A program made the translations under genes and the position numbers. From Paenibacillus sp. 1011MAR3C5 (GTDB lineage: Bacteria; Bacillota; Bacilli; Paenibacillales; Paenibacillaceae), in NCBI RefSeq assembly GCF_003591485.1, contig NZ_QZCF01000004.1, positions 425,251 through 489,250 of the forward strand: a DNA stretch of 64,000 nucleotides, given 5' to 3'. Below are positions 18,527-25,959 of this stretch, piece after piece; the first letter of the stretch is position 1; each line of letters begins with the position of its first letter. The notes under the pieces were generated by a model. The model saw nothing but the letters and a program-made list of their open reading frames with translations. It was not told the origin of the DNA and did no database searches.

Positions 18527-18676
18527 ATGCGCAATATTTTGATGACGGTCATGATGCTCGTCGTTGTAGTCGTTCTGTTCAATACGATTATCGCGCAGGA
18601 TTCGACGGGGACAAGGAGCCAAATCCAATCGCAGGGCTACGCAGCGAATACGAGAATCAACACCTTGCTGCCGTAA
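18527..18676 (+). CDS. Tiny hydrophobic peptide of the Tad-like locus (49 aa)
   Basis: ATG 18527 is preceded by a very strong GGGAGGAGGTGA. The 49-residue product starts MRNILMTVMMLVVVVVLFNT, a membrane helix immediately after the first residues. A polar tail rich in Gln, Ser and Asn follows. Its position after tadC is where Flp pilin or minor pilin genes may lie. It lacks a prepilin cleavage site (Gly followed by a Glu five residues later), so calling it a pilin would be a guess. It resembles the next small gene in its first ten residues. Confidence 0.65.
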   Translation: MRNILMTVMMLVVVVVLFNTIIAQDSTGTRSQIQSQGYAANTRINTLLP

Positions 18677-18725
18677 GTGTGGTGTGTAGCGCAGTATAGC
18701 GACGAATGTGGAGGTGCAAGGGAGA

Positions 18726-18872
18726 ATGAGGGCAATATTAATGACGCTTCTTCTGATCATTACGGCGGTGGTTGTCTATACGTCTGTTGCAGAAGGCGAC
18801 GACGGGTTGAATGAGGGCGTCGGCCGGACGGGCGGAGCGATGGGAGAGTATATCAAGGGGATGAGCCCTTGA
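18726..18872 (+). CDS. Tiny hydrophobic peptide of the Tad-like locus (48 aa)
   Basis: ATG 18726 follows GGAGGTGCAAGGGAGA. The 48-residue product begins MRAILMTLLLIITAVVVYTS and continues with a Gly-rich tail (EGDDGLNEGVGRTGGAMGEY). The first residues resemble the preceding 49-aa peptide (MRNILMT versus MRAILMT), suggesting tandem duplication and divergence. Its stop overlaps the TTG start of the next gene (TTGA), so translation is coupled. No known family recognised. Such a short gene is easily missed by gene callers. Confidence 0.6.
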   Translation: MRAILMTLLLIITAVVVYTSVAEGDDGLNEGVGRTGGAMGEYIKGMSP

Positions 18873-19294
18873 AGCAATTGCTGCTATTCATTCTGTTTGC
18901 CGCTATGCTGTGCTGGATTATGTTTTCACCGATCTATAAGCATGTAGTTATTGTGAGGCAGGCCGTGCTCCAGCAAGAGGTGGATTATTTGCTGGAGGTA
19001 GGCGCAAGCGGGACATACGGCTATATCAGTCCCGCCATGCAGAGGGATTCTATGCGGAGGCTGGCAAGCTTCGGGCTGAAGGAGCAGGATATTCGCTACC
19101 AGTATGCCACGACATCCGGTGAATCGGCTACTGATGCCAGCAATCCCGTACCTAGAGGAACGGGAATTTCACTTACGATCAGCTATCCCTATGAAAACTT
19201 ATTTGTCATTGATTCGCTGATCGGCATTCAACCCCTTGCTCCGCATGAGAGAATGAGCGCATTCGGTATGAAGATGAGTGAGTACGTTCCGTAA
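18869..19294 (+). CDS. Single-pass membrane protein of the Tad-like locus (141 aa)
   Basis: TTG 18869 starts a 141-residue protein with an N-terminal hydrophobic helix (LLLFILFAAMLCWIMFSPIY) and an exported-looking remainder. The layout, one helix directly at the N-terminus and a globular outside part, is that of TadE-like minor pilins or pseudopilins. No diagnostic motif is visible. The overlap with the preceding tiny gene and the tight spacing to the next make it part of the same unit. Function is inferred only from location. Confidence 0.6.
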   Translation: MKQLLLFILFAAMLCWIMFSPIYKHVVIVRQAVLQQEVDYLLEVGASGTYGYISPAMQRDSMRRLASFGLKEQDIRYQYATTSGESATDASNPVPRGTGISLTISYPYENLFVIDSLIGIQPLAPHERMSAFGMKMSEYVP

Positions 19295-19311
19295 CGGAAG
19301 GAGGCGCGTCC

Positions 19312-19797
19312 TTGTACAAGCTTGTTCTTATTCTAGCGATGATGTCGCTGTGGATGACCGTCCATCTGATGCAGGTTGAGGAAGAGATGGCGATGAAGTC
19401 GCTGTCCCAGGGCAAACGCGCAATCAACCGTGCGGCGCATGCGGCCGCGCAGCAGGTAGACAAAGCGGCGTTAAGCGAAGGTATTATACGTATAGATGAA
19501 TCCGCAGCTTCCCGGGAGGCCGCGTTATATTTGCAGCGCAACTTGCAATTGGATGAGGGCGGCAGGCCGCTTCCGAATTCATTCCTCCGCCATCCTGTGC
19601 AGGTGCTGGTATTTGAGGTAATTAATTCCGAAGAGCGTTTTCCTTATCGTTACTGGAATCCAACCTATAATTATGAAGTAGAACTCAGGAGTCCGGGCGT
19701 AGTGATTATCGCGAAAGTGGTTTATCCCAGAGCATTCACCGTTATGGAGCCGCTCGAATGGGAAATAAGGGGGGCTGCGGAGCTGGTTGCAGGTTGA
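19312..19797 (+). CDS. Single-pass membrane protein of the Tad-like locus (161 aa)
   Basis: TTG 19312 has GGAAGGAGG 9 bases upstream. The 161-residue product has one N-terminal helix (YKLVLILAMMSLWMTVHLM), then a helical segment rich in Ala, Lys and Glu (AINRAAHAAAQQVDKAAL) reminiscent of the stem of pseudopilins. It ends in a beta-rich C-terminal part. It is the last gene of the Tad-like run. I do not recognise a named family; a TadE/TadG-like role is an inference from layout and neighbours. Confidence 0.6.
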   Translation: MYKLVLILAMMSLWMTVHLMQVEEEMAMKSLSQGKRAINRAAHAAAQQVDKAALSEGIIRIDESAASREAALYLQRNLQLDEGGRPLPNSFLRHPVQVLVFEVINSEERFPYRYWNPTYNYEVELRSPGVVIIAKVVYPRAFTVMEPLEWEIRGAAELVAG

Positions 19798-19854
19798 CGT
19801 TGATATGGAAAATTGGTGTAATAGGAGGGGGACTAAAGAAGGGAAGAATGCAGG

Positions 19855-20334
19855 ATGAATCGTGAATTGAAAAATCGGCTCCATCGTGACTATTTGAAGG
19901 TATACCGCATATCAGAGCTGATCGGGAACGGTATCTTTTTACTGCTTATTGCAGCGTATCTCATTATTGCGCTATGGAAGGATTGGACGCTTATTCCGGT
20001 ATGGATTAGCGCAGGTGTATTGGTCTTGTCGCTCGTGCTGTTCACTTGGCTCATTCCGTCGGTGAAGTATGCCAGATTCCGTTACGAGCTGTTCGAGGAA
20101 GAGCTGGAGATTGAGAAGGGCTTGATCTTTCTTAGCAATGTGCTCGTTCCGATGGTGCGCGTACAGCATGTCGAGATTGGCAGCGGACCGTTGATGAGGA
20201 AGTTTGGACTCGCTTCCGTGTCAGTTGTGACTGCGGCGACGACACATCAGATCGTCGGGATCAAACGTGAAGAGGCGGAGTCGCTGAAGCGGAGAATCGG
20301 ACAATTGGCGAGGGTGGAAGAAGCCGATGAATGA
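19855..20334 (+). CDS. ydbS: YdbS-like bacterial PH-domain membrane protein
   Basis: This 159-residue protein has two membrane helices (about residues 23-42 and 48-67) followed by a bacterial PH (bPH2) domain. The domain contains FRYELFEEELEIEKGLIF and VLVPMVRVQHVEIGSGPLMRKFG. It overlaps the next gene, a larger PH-domain protein, by 8 bases. In B. subtilis ydbS-ydbT lie next to the acpS-ydcC-alrA block, and the two proteins are linked to resistance against antimicrobial peptides from other strains. Location and paired structure support the symbol. Confidence 0.85.
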   Translation: MNRELKNRLHRDYLKVYRISELIGNGIFLLLIAAYLIIALWKDWTLIPVWISAGVLVLSLVLFTWLIPSVKYARFRYELFEEELEIEKGLIFLSNVLVPMVRVQHVEIGSGPLMRKFGLASVSVVTAATTHQIVGIKREEAESLKRRIGQLARVEEADE

Positions 20335-21937
20335 TCGCCGCATGCTGCATCCTACATACATATTATTTGGCGTATTGTCTGTTATCAAAGGTTTTCTGCC
20401 GCTGATCGTCATTATGCTGCTCCGCAAACCGGACTGGTCGAACCTCAGCTGGTATTGGTATGCGGGCATAGGCGGCTTCATCTTGCTTATGGCGCTTATT
20501 GCTTTCTTGCAATGGAGGAAATTCGGCTTCTGGCTGGAGGAGGACCGGATCATTATCCGATCGGGTCTGTTCTTCCGGCAAGAGAAGACGATCTATTATA
20601 CACGGATTCACTCCGTCAATATTGAACAGCCGCTCATCCAGCGTATTCTGGGTGTCGTACAGCTCAAGATTGAGACGCCTGGCGGGAACAATAAGGCGGA
20701 CGGCATTCTGGAGACACTGTCCAAGGATGAGGCGAACCGGATCAAACAGCTGCTGCGGAGCTATTCCGAGACAGGCGCCGTTCAAGCAACGAACGCAGTC
20801 GACCGAGACATTGCGAATGCTGGACTTGAAGGCGGCGGACAAGACGATTCTGTATTTGCCTCGGCAACCGGAGAACATCAACCAGTGCCATCGGCTACGC
20901 TGTCGTCCATGTCCAATGAAGGTACAACCGGCCCATCGGTTGGCATGGCTGCAAGTATCGGGAACCGGCAGGAGGAAGCTGGCCCATCTGTTACGCTTGA
21001 TGCAGGCAAGCTGTTTCAAGCGGCTGCAACGTCGCTGAACTTTGGCCTTGCGATTGCATTTATCGCAGGTCTCTATTCGTTCGCGGATGACTTCCTGAAT
21101 CTGATCTTTCCGGAGCACTTCTTCGAGCAGGTCGTGGAAGACTCCGTGAATCAAATGTCGAATGCGTTCTTCATTGCCGGGCTTGCCGTATTCGTCATAT
21201 TGTTTGCATGGGTGCTATCAATCCTGTTGTATATATTAAAGTACAGCGGATTCACGATGCGCAGGGAAGGCAAGCAGCTTTCGCTTACCTATGGGCTGCT
21301 GGAGAAGAAGAGCATTCTGTTCGACCCCAAAAACGTGCAGGCCGTCATCGTGAACGAGAGCTGGCTTAGACAAATATGGGGCTACGGGGAAGTCAAGCTT
21401 CAAGTGGTGTCGTCCGACAAGCAGGAGCAGCTGATGCTCCATCCGTTCCTTAAAGTATCGGAGGTTCAGGCGCTGATCGATCAGTTCGTACCGGGCCTTA
21501 AGCTGCCTGAGCCGAGTGAGCTTGCGCCATCGCCGCGGAAAGCGCTCATCTATTATATCCGCATTCCGTTGCTGGTTGCGATTGTTTTAGCAGGTGCTTG
21601 TATAGCGTATTTCGGTGCGCCGGGGGCATGGGCGTTCGTGCTTATCCCGTTAGTATTATGGTGGCGGATCAGCTGCCACAAGGCTGCCGGATTGCTATTG
21701 CAGGATGACCAGCTGACATTAAGAAGACGTACGCTGCAGCGCATCACGTATTATGTGCGCCGACAGCGCATTGTCACGATGTCTGTGAAGCGGTCTAATG
21801 CCCAGCGGCGGAAGGGAATCTCCGCAATCTCGGTTCATGTGCTGGGCAGCCCCTTCAGCTATAAGGTGCCAGGGATGGATCAAGAGGATGTTCATCCGGT
21901 ATGGAGCTGGTATAGCCGCAGCGGCAAGGCCCTATAA
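20327..21937 (+). CDS. ydbT: YdbT-like membrane protein with repeated PH domains
   Basis: The 536-residue protein alternates membrane helices and bPH2 domains: helices near residues 10-65, a first PH domain (FGFWLEEDRIIIRSGLF, then IYYTRIHSVNIEQPLIQRIL), and a low-complexity linker at about 150-225. A second helix pair and PH domain (GFTMRREGKQLSLTYGLLEK) follow, then a third set near the C-terminus. This matches YdbT in length and arrangement. It is coupled to ydbS by an 8-base overlap. A role in envelope protection is known for B. subtilis YdbST; the mechanism is not visible here. Confidence 0.85.
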   Translation: MNDRRMLHPTYILFGVLSVIKGFLPLIVIMLLRKPDWSNLSWYWYAGIGGFILLMALIAFLQWRKFGFWLEEDRIIIRSGLFFRQEKTIYYTRIHSVNIEQPLIQRILGVVQLKIETPGGNNKADGILETLSKDEANRIKQLLRSYSETGAVQATNAVDRDIANAGLEGGGQDDSVFASATGEHQPVPSATLSSMSNEGTTGPSVGMAASIGNRQEEAGPSVTLDAGKLFQAAATSLNFGLAIAFIAGLYSFADDFLNLIFPEHFFEQVVEDSVNQMSNAFFIAGLAVFVILFAWVLSILLYILKYSGFTMRREGKQLSLTYGLLEKKSILFDPKNVQAVIVNESWLRQIWGYGEVKLQVVSSDKQEQLMLHPFLKVSEVQALIDQFVPGLKLPEPSELAPSPRKALIYYIRIPLLVAIVLAGACIAYFGAPGAWAFVLIPLVLWWRISCHKAAGLLLQDDQLTLRRRTLQRITYYVRRQRIVTMSVKRSNAQRRKGISAISVHVLGSPFSYKVPGMDQEDVHPVWSWYSRSGKAL

Positions 21938-21959
21938 TATAGTTATTGATTCAAGCATA

Positions 21960-22006
21960 AGCAATGGCGAATACGATATGCGCTGCATGTCCGCCGTTGC
22001 TTTTTT
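21960..22006 (+). terminator. Terminator after ydbT
   Basis: AGCAATGGCG pairs with CGCCGTTGCT (one G-U) across a 22-base loop, followed by six T's. Confidence 0.75.
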
Positions 22007-22057
22007 GTTGCGTATTACGGGCTTTGTATAATTTAAAAAAGTTTTTTGAAAAGCAAA

Positions 22058-22083
22058 TGAACGAATCGAGAACCTCCGTCGTC
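22058..22083 (+). promoter_or_regulatory. Predicted SigY autoregulatory promoter
   Basis: TGAACG (22058-22063) followed by CGTC at 22077 and again at 22080; the second copy gives a 16-base spacer. B. subtilis SigY recognises TGAACG and CGTC elements at its own operon promoter. The site lies 31 bases before the sigma factor start codon. Confidence 0.7.
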
Positions 22084-22113
22084 TAATCACTAAAGGGCGG
22101 AGGTGAGGAGGGA

Positions 22114-22665
22114 GTGCACGCGGTGACCGATGAAACCAGACTGATACAGCAAGCCGTGAGAGGCGATACCCGATCGTTGTCGGAGCTATTGCGCAGGCAC
22201 TATTCTTTCCTCTATCAATACGCCCTTAAATTAACGATGGATAAGAGCCGGGCGGAGGATATTACACAGGACACCATGCTGAAGGCGATTGAAAAAATCG
22301 GTACGTACCGGGCACAGTCCAAATTTTCGACTTGGCTTATAGCCATTGCATCCCGACTTGCGATCGATCGGGGAAGAAGAAGCGCAAGGGAACGCAAATG
22401 GGTGGAGGAGGAAGGTGCGCTAAGGGCGCTTCGATATGAGACCCTCAGCAGAATGAACGACTGGCCAGAAGCGCTGCAAGCGATAGGCGAGCTTGATGAG
22501 AAGCTTCGAATGGCCGTTCTGCTCAAATATTATTACGGCTATTCGCAGGAAGAAATTGCGGAAATGGTAGATGCGCCTGTCGGTACGGTCAAGTCGAGAA
22601 TACATGCAGGGATGAAACAGCTCAGGAAGGAGTTGTCTGGCCATGAAGAAGAACAAAGTTCATGA
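22114..22665 (+). CDS. sigY: ECF sigma factor SigY
   Basis: A 183-residue ECF sigma factor with region 2 (LYQYALKLTMDKSRAEDITQ, then STWLIAIASRLAID) and region 4 (LLKYYYGYSQEEIAEMVDAP, GTVKSRIHAGMKQL). It is the first gene of a six-gene cluster with exactly the B. subtilis sigY-yxlC-yxlD-yxlE-yxlF-yxlG order. SigY there controls little beyond its own operon and is held in check by YxlC and related membrane proteins. GTG 22114 follows GGAGGTGAGGAGGG. A TGAACG/CGTC promoter directly upstream indicates autoregulation. Confidence 0.9.
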   Translation: MHAVTDETRLIQQAVRGDTRSLSELLRRHYSFLYQYALKLTMDKSRAEDITQDTMLKAIEKIGTYRAQSKFSTWLIAIASRLAIDRGRRSARERKWVEEEGALRALRYETLSRMNDWPEALQAIGELDEKLRMAVLLKYYYGYSQEEIAEMVDAPVGTVKSRIHAGMKQLRKELSGHEEEQSS

Positions 22666-22984
22666 CGAGGACCAGCAATGGTTCATGGAGCATATCGGAA
22701 CGGAGCTTCGAAAGATGGATGATGCGTATGAGCGCAGCGAACCCGAGCTTGGACCGTTCGAGTCGTTCGTCGCTTCCCATAAGCAGGCGCTGCGGAGGAA
22801 GCTGTGGCGCGATCTGGCATTATTCTGGCTCGTCGCGGCGATGCTCCTGCTGGGCATGCTCTGGATTCTTGAACGCGACTGGATCTGGTTCGCAGCGCTG
22901 CAGTTGCTTGTGGCGATCAGTGCAATCAGTTATATCGGCTTCGTACATGTGTGGAAGGGGAGAAAGCAATGGAAGAACAACTGA
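22643..22984 (+). CDS. yxlC: YxlC-like negative regulator of SigY
   Basis: The 113-residue product has a polar, acidic N-terminal half (about residues 1-55) that could hold the sigma factor, and two membrane helices (WRDLALFWLVAAMLLLGMLW and WIWFAALQLLVAISAISYIG). This is the size and layout of YxlC, the anti-SigY factor. It overlaps sigY by 23 bases and the yxlD-like gene by 16 bases. The symbol rests mainly on operon position and topology. Confidence 0.75.
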   Translation: MKKNKVHDEDQQWFMEHIGTELRKMDDAYERSEPELGPFESFVASHKQALRRKLWRDLALFWLVAAMLLLGMLWILERDWIWFAALQLLVAISAISYIGFVHVWKGRKQWKNN

Positions 22985-23199
22985 AGCAATCGGTGCTGTT
23001 CTGGCTGCTCATTGCCCTCCTTATGATTACGCAATCCACCTGGCTCTTCCTGGATGCCCGCAAGAGAGGCAGCATGCCATGGTTTTGGGGACTATGGGGA
23101 TTGATCCAATGCCCGTTCCCGCTCTTGTTTTATTGGCTGACGGTTAGATGGAGAGTCTGGGATAAATGGCGGGCTTCTTCTGCCAGAAATAAAAAATAA
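22969..23199 (+). CDS. yxlD: YxlD-like small membrane protein
   Basis: 76 residues with two membrane segments (LFWLLIALLMITQSTWLFLD and a Trp-rich MPWFWGLWGLIQCPFPLLFY), in the third place of the SigY operon. B. subtilis YxlD is a small membrane protein that also reduces SigY activity. ATG 22969 is preceded by AAGGGGAG. Sequence alone would not identify it; order and topology do. Confidence 0.75.
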   Translation: MEEQLKQSVLFWLLIALLMITQSTWLFLDARKRGSMPWFWGLWGLIQCPFPLLFYWLTVRWRVWDKWRASSARNKK

Positions 23200-23212
23200 A
23201 GGGGTGCGTCTG

Positions 23213-23419
23213 ATGAAAGAGACATTGGAATTATCGCAACTGATTGGACTCATTGTGCCGCTAATTCTCCTTCAACTGGTGTTGATGATCATTGCGCTTG
23301 TGCTGTGCGCCAAAACGGAAGAGACGAGAGGTCCGAAGATGATGTGGGTTCTCATCATCATATTCGGCCAATTGATTGGCCCGATCGCATTCTTCCTGTT
23401 CGGAAGGAGAAATTCATAA
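23213..23419 (+). CDS. yxlE: YxlE-like small membrane protein (PLDc_N-like)
   Basis: 68 residues with two membrane helices and the RGPKMMWVLIIIFGQLIGPI / AFFLFGRR pattern of the phospholipase D-nuclease N-terminal domain family. It occupies the yxlE position. I use ATG 23213, with AAAGGGGTG upstream; a GTG at 23204 lies inside that SD. The stop shares its last base with the start of the ABC ATPase gene. Confidence 0.8.
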   Translation: MKETLELSQLIGLIVPLILLQLVLMIIALVLCAKTEETRGPKMMWVLIIIFGQLIGPIAFFLFGRRNS

Positions 23420-24363
23420 TGGCAGAATTGATGCAAGTCAAAGGGTTAACCAAATCATTCGGTACCATGCAAGCTGTGAAGTCGATCGACTTCAGCATAC
23501 AGGAGGGCAGGTGTGTGGCACTGCTAGGTCCCAATGGAGCGGGGAAGACGACTACTATCCGAATGCTGACGGGTCTGCTTGCTCCTACGGCGGGGGAAGT
23601 GCGGTTCCATTCGCTGCCGCCCGGAGAGGATCGGCGAAGCTTGATAGGCTATTTGCCTCAGACTCCCGCATTCCATAATTGGATGAGCGGCATGGAATAT
23701 GTGGTCTATGCCGGACGTCTATGCGGGCTCGGCGCGTCCGACGCCAAGAAGCGCGCGACGGAGATGCTGGAGCGGGTAGGGCTGGCGGATGCAGCCAAGC
23801 GCAAGTTAGGCGGTTATTCAGGCGGAATGAAGCAGCGGCTCGGCCTTGCACAGGCACTTGTCCATCAACCGAAGCTGCTCGTCATGGATGAGCCGGTATC
23901 GGCGCTGGACCCGCTCGGACGCCGGGAAGTGCTGCGTTTGCTCAAGGAATTGAAATCAGAGACAACCGTGTTGTTCTCCACTCATGTGCTGCATGATGCC
24001 GAGGAGCTATGCGACGACGTTGTTATTATTCGCGCAGGCGAAGTGGCCCTGCAAGGGTCGCTTACGTCGATTCGCAGCCAGCACCGCCGTCCGGTTATCG
24101 AGCTGAAGCTTGAAGAAGGAGATCCGCGCGGGATGGCATGGGCAAGAGCATTCGTAGAGAAATCGCTTAGCGGAGAGATGCGTGACAGCTGGCTCAGCGA
24201 AGCTGAGCTGAGGGATAGCCGGCTTTATCTGACCGCTGTTCATATGGACGAGGCGCGGCAAGGATTGATGGAAGAGCTTGCGAGGCATGCGATTCCGTTC
24301 AGCCGGCTTGAGATCGGATATTCTTCCCTTGAGGATCTATTCATGAAGGTGGTGGGCGAATGA
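23419..24363 (+). CDS. yxlF: ABC transporter ATP-binding protein YxlF
   Basis: A 314-residue ABC ATPase with Walker A GPNGAGKTT near residue 40, Q-loop YLPQTPAFHN, signature YSGGMKQRLGLAQ, Walker B LLVMDEP and H-loop FSTHVLHD. About 100 residues after the nucleotide-binding domain are typical of export-type (NatA-like) ATPases. It pairs with the YxlG permease, overlapping it by ATGA. In B. subtilis YxlF-YxlG are the ABC part of the SigY operon; the substrate is unknown. Confidence 0.9.
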   Translation: MAELMQVKGLTKSFGTMQAVKSIDFSIQEGRCVALLGPNGAGKTTTIRMLTGLLAPTAGEVRFHSLPPGEDRRSLIGYLPQTPAFHNWMSGMEYVVYAGRLCGLGASDAKKRATEMLERVGLADAAKRKLGGYSGGMKQRLGLAQALVHQPKLLVMDEPVSALDPLGRREVLRLLKELKSETTVLFSTHVLHDAEELCDDVVIIRAGEVALQGSLTSIRSQHRRPVIELKLEEGDPRGMAWARAFVEKSLSGEMRDSWLSEAELRDSRLYLTAVHMDEARQGLMEELARHAIPFSRLEIGYSSLEDLFMKVVGE

Positions 24364-25223
24364 ACAGCGCAAATGAAGCTTACCGGTCGCATCCGGCTTC
24401 CGCAGCGCCGAAGGCCGCGAGGCGAAGCTCCGGCGGATCCGTATTCCTGACGCTGCTCGGTAAGGAATGTCTTGAACTGCTTAGAAGCTTCAAACTGATC
24501 TGGGTGCCGATCGTTTTTGCTGTACTGGGCATTATGCAGCCGGTTCTTAGTTATTATATGCCCATAATCATTGAGAAGGCGGGCAATATGCCTGAAGGCA
24601 CCGTAATCGAGATTCCCCCTGCAGTCGGCGCTCAGGTGCTGGCTGACACGCTGTCTCAATTTGGCGTGATGGGCTTGCTTATTTTGTCGCTTGCCTTCAT
24701 GGGAATCGTATCAGGTGAACGGAATAATGGAGCTTCGGCTCTCGTTTTGGTTAAACCGGTTTCGTACACCTCCTACATTCTGTCCAAGTGGCTGAGCATG
24801 ATGCTGCTGACATGGGGATCGCTGCTCATCGGTTATGCGGCAGGCTGGTATTATACATGGCTTCTGATCGATTTCGTTGACGTGGTTCCATTCTTGCTCA
24901 GCTTTGTTTTGTACGGCCTTTGGTTTACATTCGTGTTGACGGTGACGCTGCTGTTCAGCACGATCCTTCGAAGTGCGGCCGGGGCGGCTTTCTCTTCGCT
25001 TGGAGCGGCTGTTCTGCTCTCCATGCTTGCCGGATTGATGCCGAAGTATATGGGATGGAGCCCGGGCGCTCTGTCGGCACTCGCTTATCAGGCTGTAATA
25101 AGTCAAGAGATGCTGCATATCCAGCCTGCTTCATGGTGGTCAATCATAACGGCTATGATCGCCATTGCAGCCTTATTGGCTGGCTCCGTCTTTTTGTTGA
25201 AGCGTGCACCGGCTCGCGATTAG
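24360..25223 (+). CDS. yxlG: ABC transporter permease YxlG
   Basis: 287 residues with a 35-residue polar N-terminus and six predicted membrane helices. The first is LIWVPIVFAVLGIMQPVLSY, with a large outside loop after it, and then GVMGLLILSLAFMGIVSGER with NNGASALVLVKPVSYTSYILS, which matches ABC-2 family permeases. It ends the SigY operon. The coupled start with yxlF shows they form one exporter. Confidence 0.88.
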   Translation: MNSANEAYRSHPASAAPKAARRSSGGSVFLTLLGKECLELLRSFKLIWVPIVFAVLGIMQPVLSYYMPIIIEKAGNMPEGTVIEIPPAVGAQVLADTLSQFGVMGLLILSLAFMGIVSGERNNGASALVLVKPVSYTSYILSKWLSMMLLTWGSLLIGYAAGWYYTWLLIDFVDVVPFLLSFVLYGLWFTFVLTVTLLFSTILRSAAGAAFSSLGAAVLLSMLAGLMPKYMGWSPGALSALAYQAVISQEMLHIQPASWWSIITAMIAIAALLAGSVFLLKRAPARD

Positions 25224-25337
25224 CGATTATTCGTCATAGTTCCGTAAAATGTAACGTGAAGAAAACAAGCTTCTCACGTTATAATGGAGGAACTAGGATG
25301 CCTCGCATCCTGACAGAATGAAAGGAGCTGGCTCGCG

Positions 25338-25625
25338 ATGAACCTGGTTGTAGAACAGAATGCGGCGCGTTGGTACAAAGAGCAAATGGATTTAAGCGAA
25401 GGGGATAGCTTGCGTATCTTCGTACGGCTGGGAGGCTGCGGAAGCGTACACCCGGGACTGTCGCTTGGCATTACGAAGGATGTGCCAAGGGATGCAGGGC
25501 TTAGCCAGCAGGTAGAGGGCATCTTCTTTTACATGGAAGAGGATAATGTCTGGTATGTAGAAGACAAGGAGCTGCGTATATCCTTCGATGAGAAGTATGA
25601 GGAGATTAAAATGGTCGTCGGCTGA
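25338..25625 (+). CDS. HesB/YneR-like protein
   Basis: The 95-residue product matches the HesB/YadR/YfhF group (YneR of B. subtilis has the same length), with LRIFVRLGGCGSVHPGLSLG in place of the IscA core. Only one cysteine is present, so it lacks the three cysteines that classic A-type carriers use to hold Fe-S clusters. An SD (AAAGGAGCTGG) stands before ATG 25338. It is monocistronic, followed by a strong hairpin. Biochemical role is not known. Confidence 0.8.
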   Translation: MNLVVEQNAARWYKEQMDLSEGDSLRIFVRLGGCGSVHPGLSLGITKDVPRDAGLSQQVEGIFFYMEEDNVWYVEDKELRISFDEKYEEIKMVVG

Positions 25626-25648
25626 CAACGTATGACCAGATGTATATA

Positions 25649-25692
25649 AGGCGGGCTAGCGACGGATATCCGTACGCGGCCCGCCTTTTTGT
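25649..25692. terminator. Bidirectional terminator between the HesB-like gene and the 41-codon gene
   Basis: GGCGGGC and GCCCGCC form the outer stem, with GGATATCC as an inner palindrome, followed by TTTTTG on the plus strand. It lies between two convergent genes. Confidence 0.75.
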
Positions 25693-25818
25693 TTATGATT
25701 TGGATGAAGGGCTTTCTTGGCTTAATTCTTCAAATGATTTGACCTTCCCGTGTGACGGGCGCTGCCTATGCTTGCGCTGATGCCAGGCGTTCTCTCTGCG
25801 GTTTTTGGATGAGGACAT
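25693..25818 (-). CDS. 41-residue basic protein, DUF6254-like
   Basis: On the minus strand ATG at 25818 is preceded by a near-perfect GGAAGGAGGTGA 8 bases upstream. The product is short and basic (NRRENAWHQRKHRQRPSHGK, then VKSFEELSQES). The pattern of a basic N-terminus followed by HGKVKSFEEL recalls the short DUF6254 proteins of Bacilli; the match is from memory and not checked. No function is known. It is below the length most gene finders accept, but the ribosome binding site is among the best in the window. Confidence 0.65.
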   Translation of the reverse strand: MSSSKNRRENAWHQRKHRQRPSHGKVKSFEELSQESPSSKS

Positions 25819-25959
25819 GAGTGGATTCACCTCCTTCCCTCGTTAGAATGGCATAAAACATCTCTTCTCATGCGCTTGCGGAGCCGTCCGCGGTGAATTG
25901 GAAAAACGTGTAGAAGTTGTTCACGGTTTTGTCATATTAGTCAGCAATATTGCTAAGAC

